Source of the DNA: Candidatus Moraniibacteriota bacterium
GTDB lineage: Bacteria > Patescibacteriota > Minisyncoccia > Moranbacterales > GCA-2747515
NCBI GenBank assembly: GCA_027016355.1
Contig: JALWAF010000135.1
Coordinates: 13,605-22,608 of the forward strand
Direction of reading: 5' to 3'
Length of the DNA stretch: 9,004 bases
In this document: positions 1 through 5,174 of the stretch, piece after piece
How positions within the stretch are numbered: position 1 is the first letter of the stretch
Layout of the letters: every line of letters begins with the position of its first letter
The notes under the pieces: generated by a model
Seen by the model: only the letters and a program-made list of their open reading frames with translations
Told to the model about the DNA's origin: nothing
Database searches by the model: none
Program-made: the position numbers and the translations under genes

Positions 1-67
1 TCGGATTGTAACCGAAACTCAGTATATTTCTCCGCAATCTTTGCTCATCTTCATGAAAATTCTCCAT
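1..67 (-). CDS. Start of an unidentified protein, cut by the left window edge
   Basis: Reading leftwards from an ATG at 67-65 the frame stays open to the window edge. It gives 22 residues beginning MENFHEDEQRLRRNILSFGY. No strong Shine-Dalgarno sequence precedes the ATG. The main support is a perfect consensus sigma-70 promoter pointing this way at 241-269, which would give a leader of about 167 nt. The other leftward ATG nearby, within the same stretch, runs into a stop after 11 codons. The fragment is too short to assign to a family. The start could also lie further left, with this stretch belonging to the leader. Confidence 0.4.
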   Translation of the reverse strand, partial: MENFHEDEQRLRRNILSFGYNP

Positions 68-133
68 TGAAGTGTGCTGTGATCTACTTTATTTTTAATA
101 AACAAAGCGAGAAACAACTTTACAAAAGCGCCC

Positions 134-222
134 TGTGAAATCATTTTACATAATTTGCTTGTATAACAATTTCATAGACCGCCTTATTTTTAAAATACTG
201 CCTTTGAATAAAATGATTCACA
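134..222 (-). promoter_or_regulatory. Inverted repeat in the long leader of the left-edge gene
   Basis: Plus-strand arms TGTGAAATCATTTTA (134-148) and TAAAATGATTCACA (209-222) are complementary over 14 bp with a single bulged base. They enclose about 60 nt. The structure lies wholly inside the leader predicted from the promoter at 241-269. It could act as a leader structure or a long-range operator. No known riboswitch signature was recognised. Confidence 0.4.
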
Positions 223-240
223 CTTTTACTTTAATGCTGA

Positions 241-269
241 ATTATAGCATAATTTTTAATAATTGTCAA
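241..269 (-). promoter_or_regulatory. Perfect consensus sigma-70 promoter facing left
   Basis: On the minus strand, TTGACA (269-264) is followed by a 17-nt spacer and TATAAT (246-241). Both boxes match consensus exactly at optimal spacing, placing the start site near 234. A short inverted repeat, ATGCT and AGCAT at 234-250, overlaps the -10 box and the start site and could be an operator. The promoter serves the gene running off the left edge. Confidence 0.8.
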
Positions 270-297
270 TACCACACAACTGAATTATGAAAAGAAA

Positions 298-353
298 AAG
301 TCACATGGTATGATAGTTGTATTTAATTAAACTAACATATAACCATATGACTT
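298..353 (-). terminator. Imperfect 56-bp palindrome, probable second terminator of the fusion-gene transcript
   Basis: Minus-strand arms AAGTCATATGGT and ACCATGTGACTT pair over 12 bp with a single U-G wobble. On the plus strand the same position is a C-A mismatch. Just beyond the stem, minus-strand RNA reads UUUUUCUUUU. A small inner TAGTT/AACTA stem closes the otherwise long loop. It lies between the terminator at 371-419 and the promoter at 241-269, so it would insulate the left-edge gene. A mobile palindromic element is an alternative reading. Confidence 0.5.
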
Positions 354-370
354 TCTAAATTTTTTAACTT

Positions 371-419
371 AAAAAATTTAATTGTTGGACAAGGAAGAAT
401 GAATTGCATTCTCCCTTGT
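371..419 (-). terminator. Intrinsic terminator after the fusion gene
   Basis: The hairpin at 389-419 has 13-bp arms (minus strand ACAAGGGAGAATG and CATTCTTCCTTGT), one G-U wobble and a 5-nt loop. A six-T run follows on the minus strand at 376-371, about 12 nt beyond the stem. It starts 15 nt after the TAA stop of the gene at 434-1633. The T run is further from the stem than is ideal. Confidence 0.7.
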
Positions 420-433
420 TTAATTATCTTTAT

Positions 434-1633
434 TTAACTTTTTTTTCTTTTTTCTTTTTTTGTGGAGCCAGAACGAAAAATGCTAAAAATCCTAATCAGT
501 CCTACCCATATTGCCACAGTTGGCCATATAAGCATGATGGTTGAACCACCAACTACAGCTATGGCAGCCAGTCCTGCATTATGCCCACAATTACCTCTTC
601 CTAGCACTCTAGAAGAGATAATTATAGCCACTACATGCAAGACAACAATAAAACCAACGCCAGCAATATTGCCTGCCAAATTACTTGCAAATATCCAAGC
701 GGCAATGTACGAACCAATAGTATAATACAACCACCAACCGGCTACACCCACTGCAAGAGCAATTATTCCTCCTACTATGTGATTTTTAATTCCACCAAAG
801 ATAACATCCTCAACTACAAAAGATGTTATTTTTTTCAGAAGACCCATTAGTCCATCGCTGTATTCTCCTCTAACCAACAATTTGAACCCGTTGTTCATTA
901 TGATTGTCGGATAGACCAACAATCTACTGCGATTGTTGGATGACAGTAGTAACACCAGGTGGCACGACAATATGAGGAAGGTCACAAGACCCTTGATCCC
1001 AATCTCCTCGCAAATTGCAGGAGAAACAATTTTACCACACAGCAATTCCACCCCTTGCACAAAAGCGTACCAAAATCCCCCTCCAAGCATCATGAGAAAA
1101 ATTCCCTTTATGATCTCAAAGAAGGAAGTGGTTATCTTCTCTTGTTCAAAGGGGGTGTAGAAATACCCCGATACACTCCGACACTTTCGTGTCTCAAAGC
1201 CACTGACCTTATTGCCCGTGGTAACCGAGCTAAACCAGTCATCGGCTTTAAGCCCCTTTTCCTTAATAAGCACACTTGCATTCACAAGTGCGTTTTTTCC
1301 ATCCTCATCCATCCAAAGTTCCCACACATCCCCGGAAGGTGCGAAAAACCTATAGGCTTTCCTGCCATATCCCGGGGAAAAACTTTCAGGGTCTGGAGTA
1401 AACCCAAAAAGCAACTCCAAAACCTCATCCATTTCCCATCCGGGAGGAACAAGGATTTCCTGAATAAGCCGAAGAAGTATTTCATTCACTTCTCCGCTAT
1501 TCACTCTCACCATCAAGTTTTCCACACCGGCCCTAACGGACCCGTGCCTCTTTATAATGCGCTTCCGAACTTTCCCAGAGGGAATGTTCGTGTCAATATC
1601 ATTAAAAAGTTTTTCTATTTTTTCTTTTTTCAT
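434..1633 (-). CDS. Fusion of a soluble module and a multi-pass membrane module, unknown function
   Basis: This 399-residue protein belongs to no family I recognise. Residues 5-155 are soluble and match the small protein at 2197-2697 and the C-terminal half of the one at 3503-4240. Shared landmarks are an RH before an Ala/Val-rich helix, LLFGF (74-78) and PSGDVWELWMDE (99-110). Residues about 172-380 hold about five hydrophobic segments (172-198, 214-232, 286-306, 323-341, 353-378). This part matches the membrane protein at 2681-3361, including YPTIIMNNGFKLL (241-253), AGWWLYYTIG (298-307) and LHVVA (332-336). The tail RSGSTKKEKRKKS is basic and probably cytoplasmic. The start is set by a strong GGAGGAGG site 5 nt before the ATG. 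A terminator follows the gene. The fusion suggests that the soluble and membrane modules work together (inference). Confidence 0.85.
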   Translation of the reverse strand: MKKEKIEKLFNDIDTNIPSGKVRKRIIKRHGSVRAGVENLMVRVNSGEVNEILLRLIQEILVPPGWEMDEVLELLFGFTPDPESFSPGYGRKAYRFFAPSGDVWELWMDEDGKNALVNASVLIKEKGLKADDWFSSVTTGNKVSGFETRKCRSVSGYFYTPFEQEKITTSFFEIIKGIFLMMLGGGFWYAFVQGVELLCGKIVSPAICEEIGIKGLVTFLILSCHLVLLLSSNNRSRLLVYPTIIMNNGFKLLVRGEYSDGLMGLLKKITSFVVEDVIFGGIKNHIVGGIIALAVGVAGWWLYYTIGSYIAAWIFASNLAGNIAGVGFIVVLHVVAIIISSRVLGRGNCGHNAGLAAIAVVGGSTIMLIWPTVAIWVGLIRIFSIFRSGSTKKEKRKKS

Positions 1634-1703
1634 TTTTTCCTCCTCCCCCGGCCCTTACCCGGAGAAATCCTAGTTTTTGAACTTATGCCCGCGATGAGGC
1701 TTA

Positions 1704-1766
1704 TTCCGCTTCACCGTTGAAATTGTTTTTTAAATATCCTAAAATAATCTCAACAGTGAAGCGGAA
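1704..1766 (-). repeat. 17-bp-arm inverted repeat in the leader of the fusion gene
   Basis: The plus strand reads TTCCGCTTCACCGTTGA (1704-1720), a 29-nt AT-rich loop, then TCAACAGTGAAGCGGAA (1750-1766). One position differs between the arms. It is a U-G wobble in minus-strand RNA and a C-A mismatch in plus-strand RNA, so the hairpin is better formed in the transcript of the downstream gene. It ends 70 nt before the ATG at 1633. No T run follows on the minus strand, so it is not an intrinsic terminator. It could be a leader regulatory hairpin or a small palindromic insertion. Confidence 0.7.
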
Positions 1767-1791
1767 AATTGTGTTTTTTTAAAAGAACTGT

Positions 1792-1835
1792 TTCCTTAAT
1801 GAATCTTCTAAAATAATTTAAAAGACTCAAGCAAA
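1792..1835 (-). promoter_or_regulatory. Degenerate third copy of the upstream element found in the 61-bp repeats
   Basis: On the minus strand this stretch reads TTTGCTTG, 4 nt, TTTTAAAT, then a variable gap and TTAAGGAAA. The copy at 5114-5174 with its flank has the same three blocks in the same order. The copy at 4285-4345 has the first two and a partial third. All three lie upstream of minus-strand genes (starts 1633, 4240, 5043). A promoter or activator site is the natural guess, but I cannot place a convincing -35/-10 pair in it. Confidence 0.4.
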
Positions 1836-1850
1836 GAAAAAATCTTTTTC

Positions 1851-1964
1851 AATTTTCAATTTTTAAATTTTTAAATGGAATGTCTTCATTGTTTCATTAT
1901 TTAAATGTTTAAATGCTTAGATGTTTACACGTTTATATGCTTACATGCTTAGATGTTTAAATGC
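1851..1964. repeat. Degenerate 8-bp periodic tract in the spacer
   Basis: From 1905 the plus strand runs in 8-bp steps: ATGTTTAA, ATGCTTAG, ATGTTTAC, ACGTTTAT, ATGCTTAC, ATGCTTAG, ATGTTTAA, ATGC. An earlier part (1851-1873) steps as AATTTTC, AATTTTTA, AATTTTTA. The consensus of the main array is ATGYTTAN. The tract does not code for anything and forms much of the 563-bp gap between the genes starting at 1633 and ending at 2197. Confidence 0.75.
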
Positions 1965-2090
1965 CCGTCTTCCAACCACAAACTTTCTAAATCTCCCCAT
2001 CTAAAAAGCTTGATTGTTGAGGCGAGCCGAAAAGAAAAATAGAAGTAACCAACTTCTTTTTCAATCCAACTCACCCAGTTAGCCTTTACC

Positions 2091-2113
2091 CGGCACCAAC
2101 TTTGTCAGCACCG
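2091..2113 (-). repeat. Copy A of a short G-U-rich hairpin element
   Basis: The plus strand begins CGGCACCAACTTTGTCAGCA and ends CCG. A close relative is at 3428-3449. In minus-strand RNA the two halves pair over 10 bp using several G-U wobbles. Compared with the second copy, one G-U pair is a C-G pair here. No good -10 box follows the CTGACA, so unlike copy B this one is unlikely to be a promoter now. Confidence 0.4.
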
Positions 2114-2122
2114 AGCCCTCTC

Positions 2123-2148
2123 TCCCCACAGTCCACACCCTGTGGGGA
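2123..2148 (-). other. 9-bp perfect hairpin in the gap after the small soluble gene
   Basis: TCCCCACAG (2123-2131) and CTGTGGGGA (2140-2148) are perfectly complementary around an 8-nt loop. No T run follows on either strand, so this is not a terminator by itself. It lies beyond the hairpin at 2170-2195 and may stabilise an RNA 3' end or belong to a leader for the next gene. Confidence 0.5.
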
Positions 2149-2152
2149 ATTT

Positions 2153-2195
2153 AAAAAAGAACGAAATTTGTATCACCCGGCGTGGCGAGTGATAC
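2153..2195 (-). terminator. Weak hairpin terminator after the small soluble gene
   Basis: GTATCAC (2170-2176) and GTGATAC (2189-2195) form a 7-bp stem with a GC-rich 12-nt interior, immediately after the TAA stop at 2199-2197. On the minus strand a six-T run is found at 2158-2153, about 11 nt beyond the stem. The distance makes this a weak terminator call. Confidence 0.45.
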
Positions 2196-2196
2196 T

Positions 2197-2697
2197 TTAT
2201 TGATTCCGCCGAAATTTTTTAAACTCCTCATAAGTATCCGGCGGATCGGCAGATCGCCGGTTTTTAACCCGACGAGCCAACCGGAAATCATCAATCCCGG
2301 ATGGCTTTAGTGCCACAATGGGCTCAAATCCGATTGCTTCCGCCTGGAAAGCGCTTATTCTCACAAGCGCCAACTTGTCCCATTCATCCACCCAGAGCTC
2401 CCATCTTTCTCCGGATAGATCACGAAACGCCCAGACACCATCCTCTCGAATATCTAGGCAAAAATTCAGGAGCAATTCCATAACATCTTCATCACTCCAA
2501 TCGCCAGGAGTCAATTGCGAAAACTCATTCGCAGTCAACTCCTCCTTTTCTCCTTCCTTAACCTTCCGGATAAAATTCTTCACCGCCATCTCAATAGAGG
2601 GATGGCGACGGAGAATATCTTCTTTGTACCAAGAAGGCAATTCCGCCTTCAGGTCCTTCAGGTACTCCTGGAATTTCTCGTTATACTTCTTGTCCAT
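2197..2697 (-). CDS. Small soluble protein, stand-alone copy of the shared soluble module
   Basis: This is a 166-residue protein of unknown function. The start chosen is the ATG at 2697-2695, giving MDKKYNEKFQ, because a perfect AGGAGG lies 7 nt upstream. An ATG 30 nt earlier has no such site and would put that ribosome binding site inside the gene. The protein aligns along most of its length with residues 5-155 of the fusion protein at 434-1633: RRHPSIEMAV (30-39), DVMELLLNF (71-79) and LSGERWELWVDE (94-105). No membrane segment or signal peptide is visible. It overlaps the 3' end of the membrane-protein gene by 17 bp, so the two are probably translationally coupled. Its C-terminus (KNRRSADPPDTYEEFKKFRRNQ) is charged and replaces the membrane part of the fusion protein. 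Confidence 0.85.
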   Translation of the reverse strand: MDKKYNEKFQEYLKDLKAELPSWYKEDILRRHPSIEMAVKNFIRKVKEGEKEELTANEFSQLTPGDWSDEDVMELLLNFCLDIREDGVWAFRDLSGERWELWVDEWDKLALVRISAFQAEAIGFEPIVALKPSGIDDFRLARRVKNRRSADPPDTYEEFKKFRRNQ

Positions 2698-3361
2698 TTC
2701 TTTTCCTCCTCTCTTTTCGTCTTTCAATGACTACACCTATGTAGTCATTCCATGCCACTAAGGCACTTACCATAATTAAGGTCGGCGCTATTAGCCAGAC
2801 CAAACAACTCATCACAAAAATCCCGCCGGCAGATGCGGAGCCTCCTCCAGATGTAAAAAAAATATAGGCTGCAACCACGTGAAGGAATATGATAACTCCC
2901 CACCCAGCTTTTGCTGATACCTCACCGTCTGCAAAGCAAGCTCCAATATGAGTGCCAATTAAGTAATATATCCACCAACCTGCGATACCAAGGAGTATCA
3001 AGCCTATTCCCAATACAACTCCCCACGCTAATTCAAGAATATCTTGAATTCGAGGATTTTTAATTTTCATCACCTTCTTGTCTCTTTTGAATTTGAATTT
3101 CAACAGTTTTATCCCATTAACTACCATCGTTGTTGGATAAATTATCCAACAAATAACAGATGGCAATGATTTTTTTGGAATACGATATGCCACCAGCGAC
3201 AAGGAAGCTATCAAAAAATATATACTTCCTCGTATATCAATTTCCCCAGAAATATCTGAAGGAATAACTTGACCGCACAATCTAAATATACCTTCAGCAA
3301 CAACCAACAAAATCCCTACACCTCCAAAAATTAACATCATTCCCTTCATCTTTTTTCCCAT
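2681..3361 (-). CDS. Multi-pass membrane protein, stand-alone copy of the shared membrane module
   Basis: This is a 226-residue protein with hydrophobic segments near 6-26, 43-60, 112-134, 150-170 and 177-203, and a very basic end (ERRKERRKRNGQEV). It matches the C-terminal part of the fusion protein at 434-1633. Shared features are LCG (28-30), YPTTMVVNGIKLL (75-87), AGWWIYYLIG (127-136), LHVVA (160-164) and a late APT where the other has WPT. The basic tail is most simply cytoplasmic. The start is fixed by GGAGGAGG 5 nt before the ATG. About 50 bp upstream of that ATG resemble the corresponding stretch of the fusion gene, so the duplication may include the leader. No enzyme or transporter motif is recognised; a lineage-specific membrane partner of the soluble module is the best inference. 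Confidence 0.85.
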   Translation of the reverse strand: MGKKMKGMMLIFGGVGILLVVAEGIFRLCGQVIPSDISGEIDIRGSIYFLIASLSLVAYRIPKKSLPSVICWIIYPTTMVVNGIKLLKFKFKRDKKVMKIKNPRIQDILELAWGVVLGIGLILLGIAGWWIYYLIGTHIGACFADGEVSAKAGWGVIIFLHVVAAYIFFTSGGGSASAGGIFVMSCLVWLIAPTLIMVSALVAWNDYIGVVIERRKERRKRNGQEV

Positions 3362-3415
3362 TTTTTCCTCCTCCTACTTTTATCCAGAGAAATATTGGTT
3401 TTTAGCCATTGCCCG

Positions 3416-3444
3416 ATTAATCTCTATCGGCACCAACTTGTCAA
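3416..3444 (-). promoter_or_regulatory. Candidate promoter of the membrane and soluble gene pair
   Basis: On the minus strand TTGACA (3444-3439), a 17-nt spacer and ATTAAT (3421-3416) give a perfect -35 and a 4-of-6 -10 box. The start site would be near 3409, about 48 nt before the ATG at 3361. It overlaps the short repeated hairpin element at 3428-3449. Confidence 0.5.
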
Positions 3445-3449
3445 CACCG
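3428..3449 (-). repeat. Copy B of the short G-U-rich hairpin element
   Basis: The plus strand starts CGGCACCAACTTGTCAACAC and ends CG. It differs from the copy at 2091-2113 by one inserted T and one G/A change. Its minus-strand RNA halves can pair over 10 positions with five G-U wobbles; the plus-strand RNA has five mismatches instead. It also contains the TTGACA -35 box of the candidate promoter at 3416-3444, so conservation may reflect promoter function rather than structure. Confidence 0.4.
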
Positions 3450-3502
3450 TGTAATTTCACGCCCTACAGAGAGAAGTTACTCTACATGAAGAAATTTTTT
3501 TA

Positions 3503-4240
3503 TCACGATATTTTTTCAAGCGAGAGATCCTCTCCCCATATTTGAGAAAAACGCCACTTTTCCCCAGAGGGAGAAAAATAAATCTCCCAACCTTTTTCCT
3601 CATCTTTTTCTTTTAATACAAATCCGAAGAGAAGTTTCATAACTTTCTCCAGAGATATATCCTCCAGCCAAATGCAATGCAAGTCTCCGGCAGACAAGGT
3701 CTGCACCTCACCGCTCACAACCCCGTCAATAAGAGTACGAACAGCCTCAGGAATAGAAGATGCACCAGCTCCTTCCAGGAAGTCATCCAGGACTTCCGGG
3801 GCGGGGAAATTCTCTTCCAAAGCCTGGATATACTCCTCCAGGCTGGTAATTTTTTCCGCAACAACTTTTTTCCGATGTGCTTTTACCTCTGATTCACCGG
3901 GAAGTTTTGTAAGATTCCCTTCTTTGTCGTACATCTCCCGAAGACCCGGGGTCTCGAGCCACTCCTCAACTCTTTCTTGATTAAACGGGGAGTTGAAGAA
4001 AATCCCCTGCTTTGCACACTCCAAGACAACATCTCGTAGTGTGATATCAGGAGACAACTCATACACCGCCGCCGGATGCTCTCTCACGCCCGGAACAGCT
4101 TCAAAAACTAATTCTTTAAGGTTTTTTGACTCCGGACTAAAGGGGTGGAGGTAACGCTCCATACCAATCCGAAGCATTATACATCCAGCATACTCTTTAC
4201 ATGCCAATCTTAAATCTTCCAAGTTTTCGATTTTTGCCAT
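3503..4240 (-). CDS. Soluble protein carrying a third copy of the shared soluble module
   Basis: This is a 245-residue protein of unknown function with no membrane segment. The start chosen is the ATG at 4240-4238 (MAKIENLEDL), because AGGAGA lies 5 nt upstream; an ATG 21 nt earlier lacks a site. Residues about 131-232 match the soluble module of the two neighbouring proteins: ITSLEEYIQALEENFPAP (131-148), AVRTLIDGVVSGE (166-178), EKVMKLLFGF (198-207) and SPSGEKWRF (223-231). Residues 1-128 are specific to this gene. They may hold a diverged second copy, since IENLEDL...ELSPDITLRDVVLECA has the same layout as ITSLEEY...LEDISLEKVMKLLFGF (weak). It ends TGA then TAA. No clear terminator follows, so it may be read through into the membrane gene 141 bp downstream. 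Confidence 0.8.
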   Translation of the reverse strand: MAKIENLEDLRLACKEYAGCIMLRIGMERYLHPFSPESKNLKELVFEAVPGVREHPAAVYELSPDITLRDVVLECAKQGIFFNSPFNQERVEEWLETPGLREMYDKEGNLTKLPGESEVKAHRKKVVAEKITSLEEYIQALEENFPAPEVLDDFLEGAGASSIPEAVRTLIDGVVSGEVQTLSAGDLHCIWLEDISLEKVMKLLFGFVLKEKDEEKGWEIYFSPSGEKWRFSQIWGEDLSLEKIS

Positions 4241-4284
4241 AATTTTCTCCTGTTTTATCAATAAGCGAAAAACTCTTTTCTACT

Positions 4285-4345
4285 TTAAAGAACCATTTAT
4301 TTAAAACCACAAGCAAATTCTTATGATTTTAAAAAATGGTGGGAG
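4285..4345. repeat. 61-bp direct repeat, copy 1
   Basis: This stretch is identical base for base to 5114-5174. On the plus strand it begins TTAAAGAACCATTTATTTAA and ends AAAAAATGGTGGGAG. Read in the direction of the genes, it starts with the last arm of the terminator of the pentapeptide gene, continues through its T run, and then forms the leader or promoter region of the gene starting at 4240. Confidence 0.95.
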
Positions 4346-4378
4346 TAAAGTTCGTTTAATTATAACGACTTACTCCCA
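4331..4378 (-). terminator. Intrinsic terminator after the pentapeptide-repeat gene
   Basis: The stem is formed by plus-strand 4340-4356 (TGGGAGTAAAGTTCGTT) and 4364-4378 (AACGACTTACTCCCA), with two bulges and a 7-nt loop. On the minus strand a six-T run follows after CCA. It begins 5 nt after the TAG stop of the gene at 4384. Its inner stem sequence differs from that of the paired terminator at 5160-5209, although the downstream 61 bp are identical. Confidence 0.75.
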
Positions 4379-4383
4379 TAAAT

Positions 4384-5043
4384 CTATTTCCGACAACGAG
4401 GTCGGAAATCTTGGCCAACGCGACGACCACACATCACGTTAGCCACATGTGTGTGAATATCAGGGATATCAACGCCTCTTGCCATATTAAAGTTGGTGTT
4501 GACTGTTGAAACATCCCACAGTCTCGCCCCCTCCAATATGGCTCCGGCGAAATTACACCCATCCAACTTGGCACCAGTGAAATCAACTTCACTAAGATTA
4601 GCGCCAGTAAAATTAGACAGTGAAAGGTCAGCGCCTTTCATATCACTGCCTCTCAAGTCAGCATCAATAAAACTTGACCTGACTAATTCCGCTCGATCTA
4701 AATTACAACCAACTAAAATAACTTGATTACAATTCAGCTCTTCAGCAAAAAGCCGAAACATATTAGAACCAGTCAGATCAGCACAAGCAAAATTAATATC
4801 AATCAATCTTGCCTTCTCAAAATTGCTTCCCATTATATCGCAATTCTCAAAAGAGACCCTTTTAATACTTGCCCTATAAAAATCCGCTTGGATAAAATCA
4901 CTATCATAACAATCCATTTTCAGCAGTTTAGTTCGCCGAAAATTTCCCATGGAATTGTCCTGGTTAATAAATTCCCCATACTCAATCTCCAAAACTGCAC
5001 CTTTTTGACGCAATTTTTCTACTTCTACTCTCAATGAATTCAT
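4384..5043 (-). CDS. Pentapeptide-repeat protein
   Basis: This 219-residue protein is dominated by pentapeptide repeats with the A(D/N)LXX pattern. The central residue (F, L, M, I or C, rarely A or T) falls on every fifth position from Phe35 to Phe185 without a break in register. That is about 31 repeats, or between seven and eight turns of a right-handed quadrilateral beta helix. The most regular stretch is residues 126-176 (for example ADLRG, ADLSL, ANLSE). Residues 1-30 form a short helical, charged cap, and the tail (about 191-219) is basic with two late cysteines. Known members of this fold include DNA mimics that protect gyrase (Qnr, MfpA), but most have no assigned role, and nothing here proves gyrase binding. 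GGAGG 5 nt before the ATG fixes the start. The gene is bracketed by the 61-bp direct repeats. Confidence 0.9.
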   Translation of the reverse strand: MNSLRVEVEKLRQKGAVLEIEYGEFINQDNSMGNFRRTKLLKMDCYDSDFIQADFYRASIKRVSFENCDIMGSNFEKARLIDINFACADLTGSNMFRLFAEELNCNQVILVGCNLDRAELVRSSFIDADLRGSDMKGADLSLSNFTGANLSEVDFTGAKLDGCNFAGAILEGARLWDVSTVNTNFNMARGVDIPDIHTHVANVMCGRRVGQDFRPRCRK

Positions 5044-5069
5044 GATTTCCTCCTTTGAAGAATTGTCAC

Positions 5070-5111
5070 AGAACTCTCCCCATTAACAGAGGGTAAAGAG
5101 TTCTTTTTTTT
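5070..5111 (+). terminator. Plus-strand terminator-like hairpin upstream of the pentapeptide gene
   Basis: AGAACTCT (5070-5077) and AGAGTTCT (5097-5104) are perfectly complementary, with an extra CCC/GGG pairing inside. On the plus strand eight Ts follow at 5104-5111, the layout of an intrinsic terminator, yet no plus-strand gene lies upstream. In minus-strand RNA the same hairpin sits in the leader of the pentapeptide gene, about 26 nt before its ATG. It may stop antisense transcription or act as a leader structure. Confidence 0.5.
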
Positions 5112-5113
5112 CC

Positions 5114-5174
5114 TTAAAGAACCATTTATTTAAAACCACAAGCAAATTCTTATGATTTTAAAAAATGGTGGGAG
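5114..5174. repeat. 61-bp direct repeat, copy 2
   Basis: It is identical to 4285-4345, at a spacing of 829 bp, in the same orientation. It bridges the terminator of the DHH-like gene and the leader of the pentapeptide gene. The match ends abruptly on both sides: T/C before it and T/G after it. Recombination between the copies would remove the pentapeptide gene cleanly. Confidence 0.95.

Noticed and set aside
959..1720. A 253-codon plus-strand open frame opposite the fusion gene
   Set aside because: It lies antisense to a gene with a strong ribosome binding site and clear paralogs. Its translation shows no domain pattern, and it has no ribosome binding site or promoter.
1634..2196. An undetected tRNA or known riboswitch in the 563-bp gap
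   Set aside because: No cloverleaf, T-loop sequence or recognised aptamer core was seen. The gap is explained by two hairpins, the short repeated element, the 8-bp periodic tract, the degenerate upstream element and the 17-bp inverted repeat.
2697..2727. A longer start for the small soluble protein, 30 nt upstream
   Set aside because: The ATG at 2697 has a perfect AGGAGG 7 nt upstream, which would lie inside the longer version. The extra residues (MKDEKRGGKE) are simply the translated ribosome binding region.
4240..4261. A longer start for the protein at 3503-4240
   Set aside because: The internal ATG is preceded by AGGAGA at ideal distance. The earlier ATG has no such site.
4384..5043. Calling the pentapeptide-repeat protein a Qnr-type quinolone resistance protein
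   Set aside because: The repeat fold is shared by many proteins of unknown role. The loops and dimerisation features that mark Qnr proteins were not recognised.
4285..5174. The 61-bp repeats as part of a CRISPR array or phage attachment sites
   Set aside because: There are only two copies with a gene-sized interval, and no integrase, Cas gene or tRNA is nearby.
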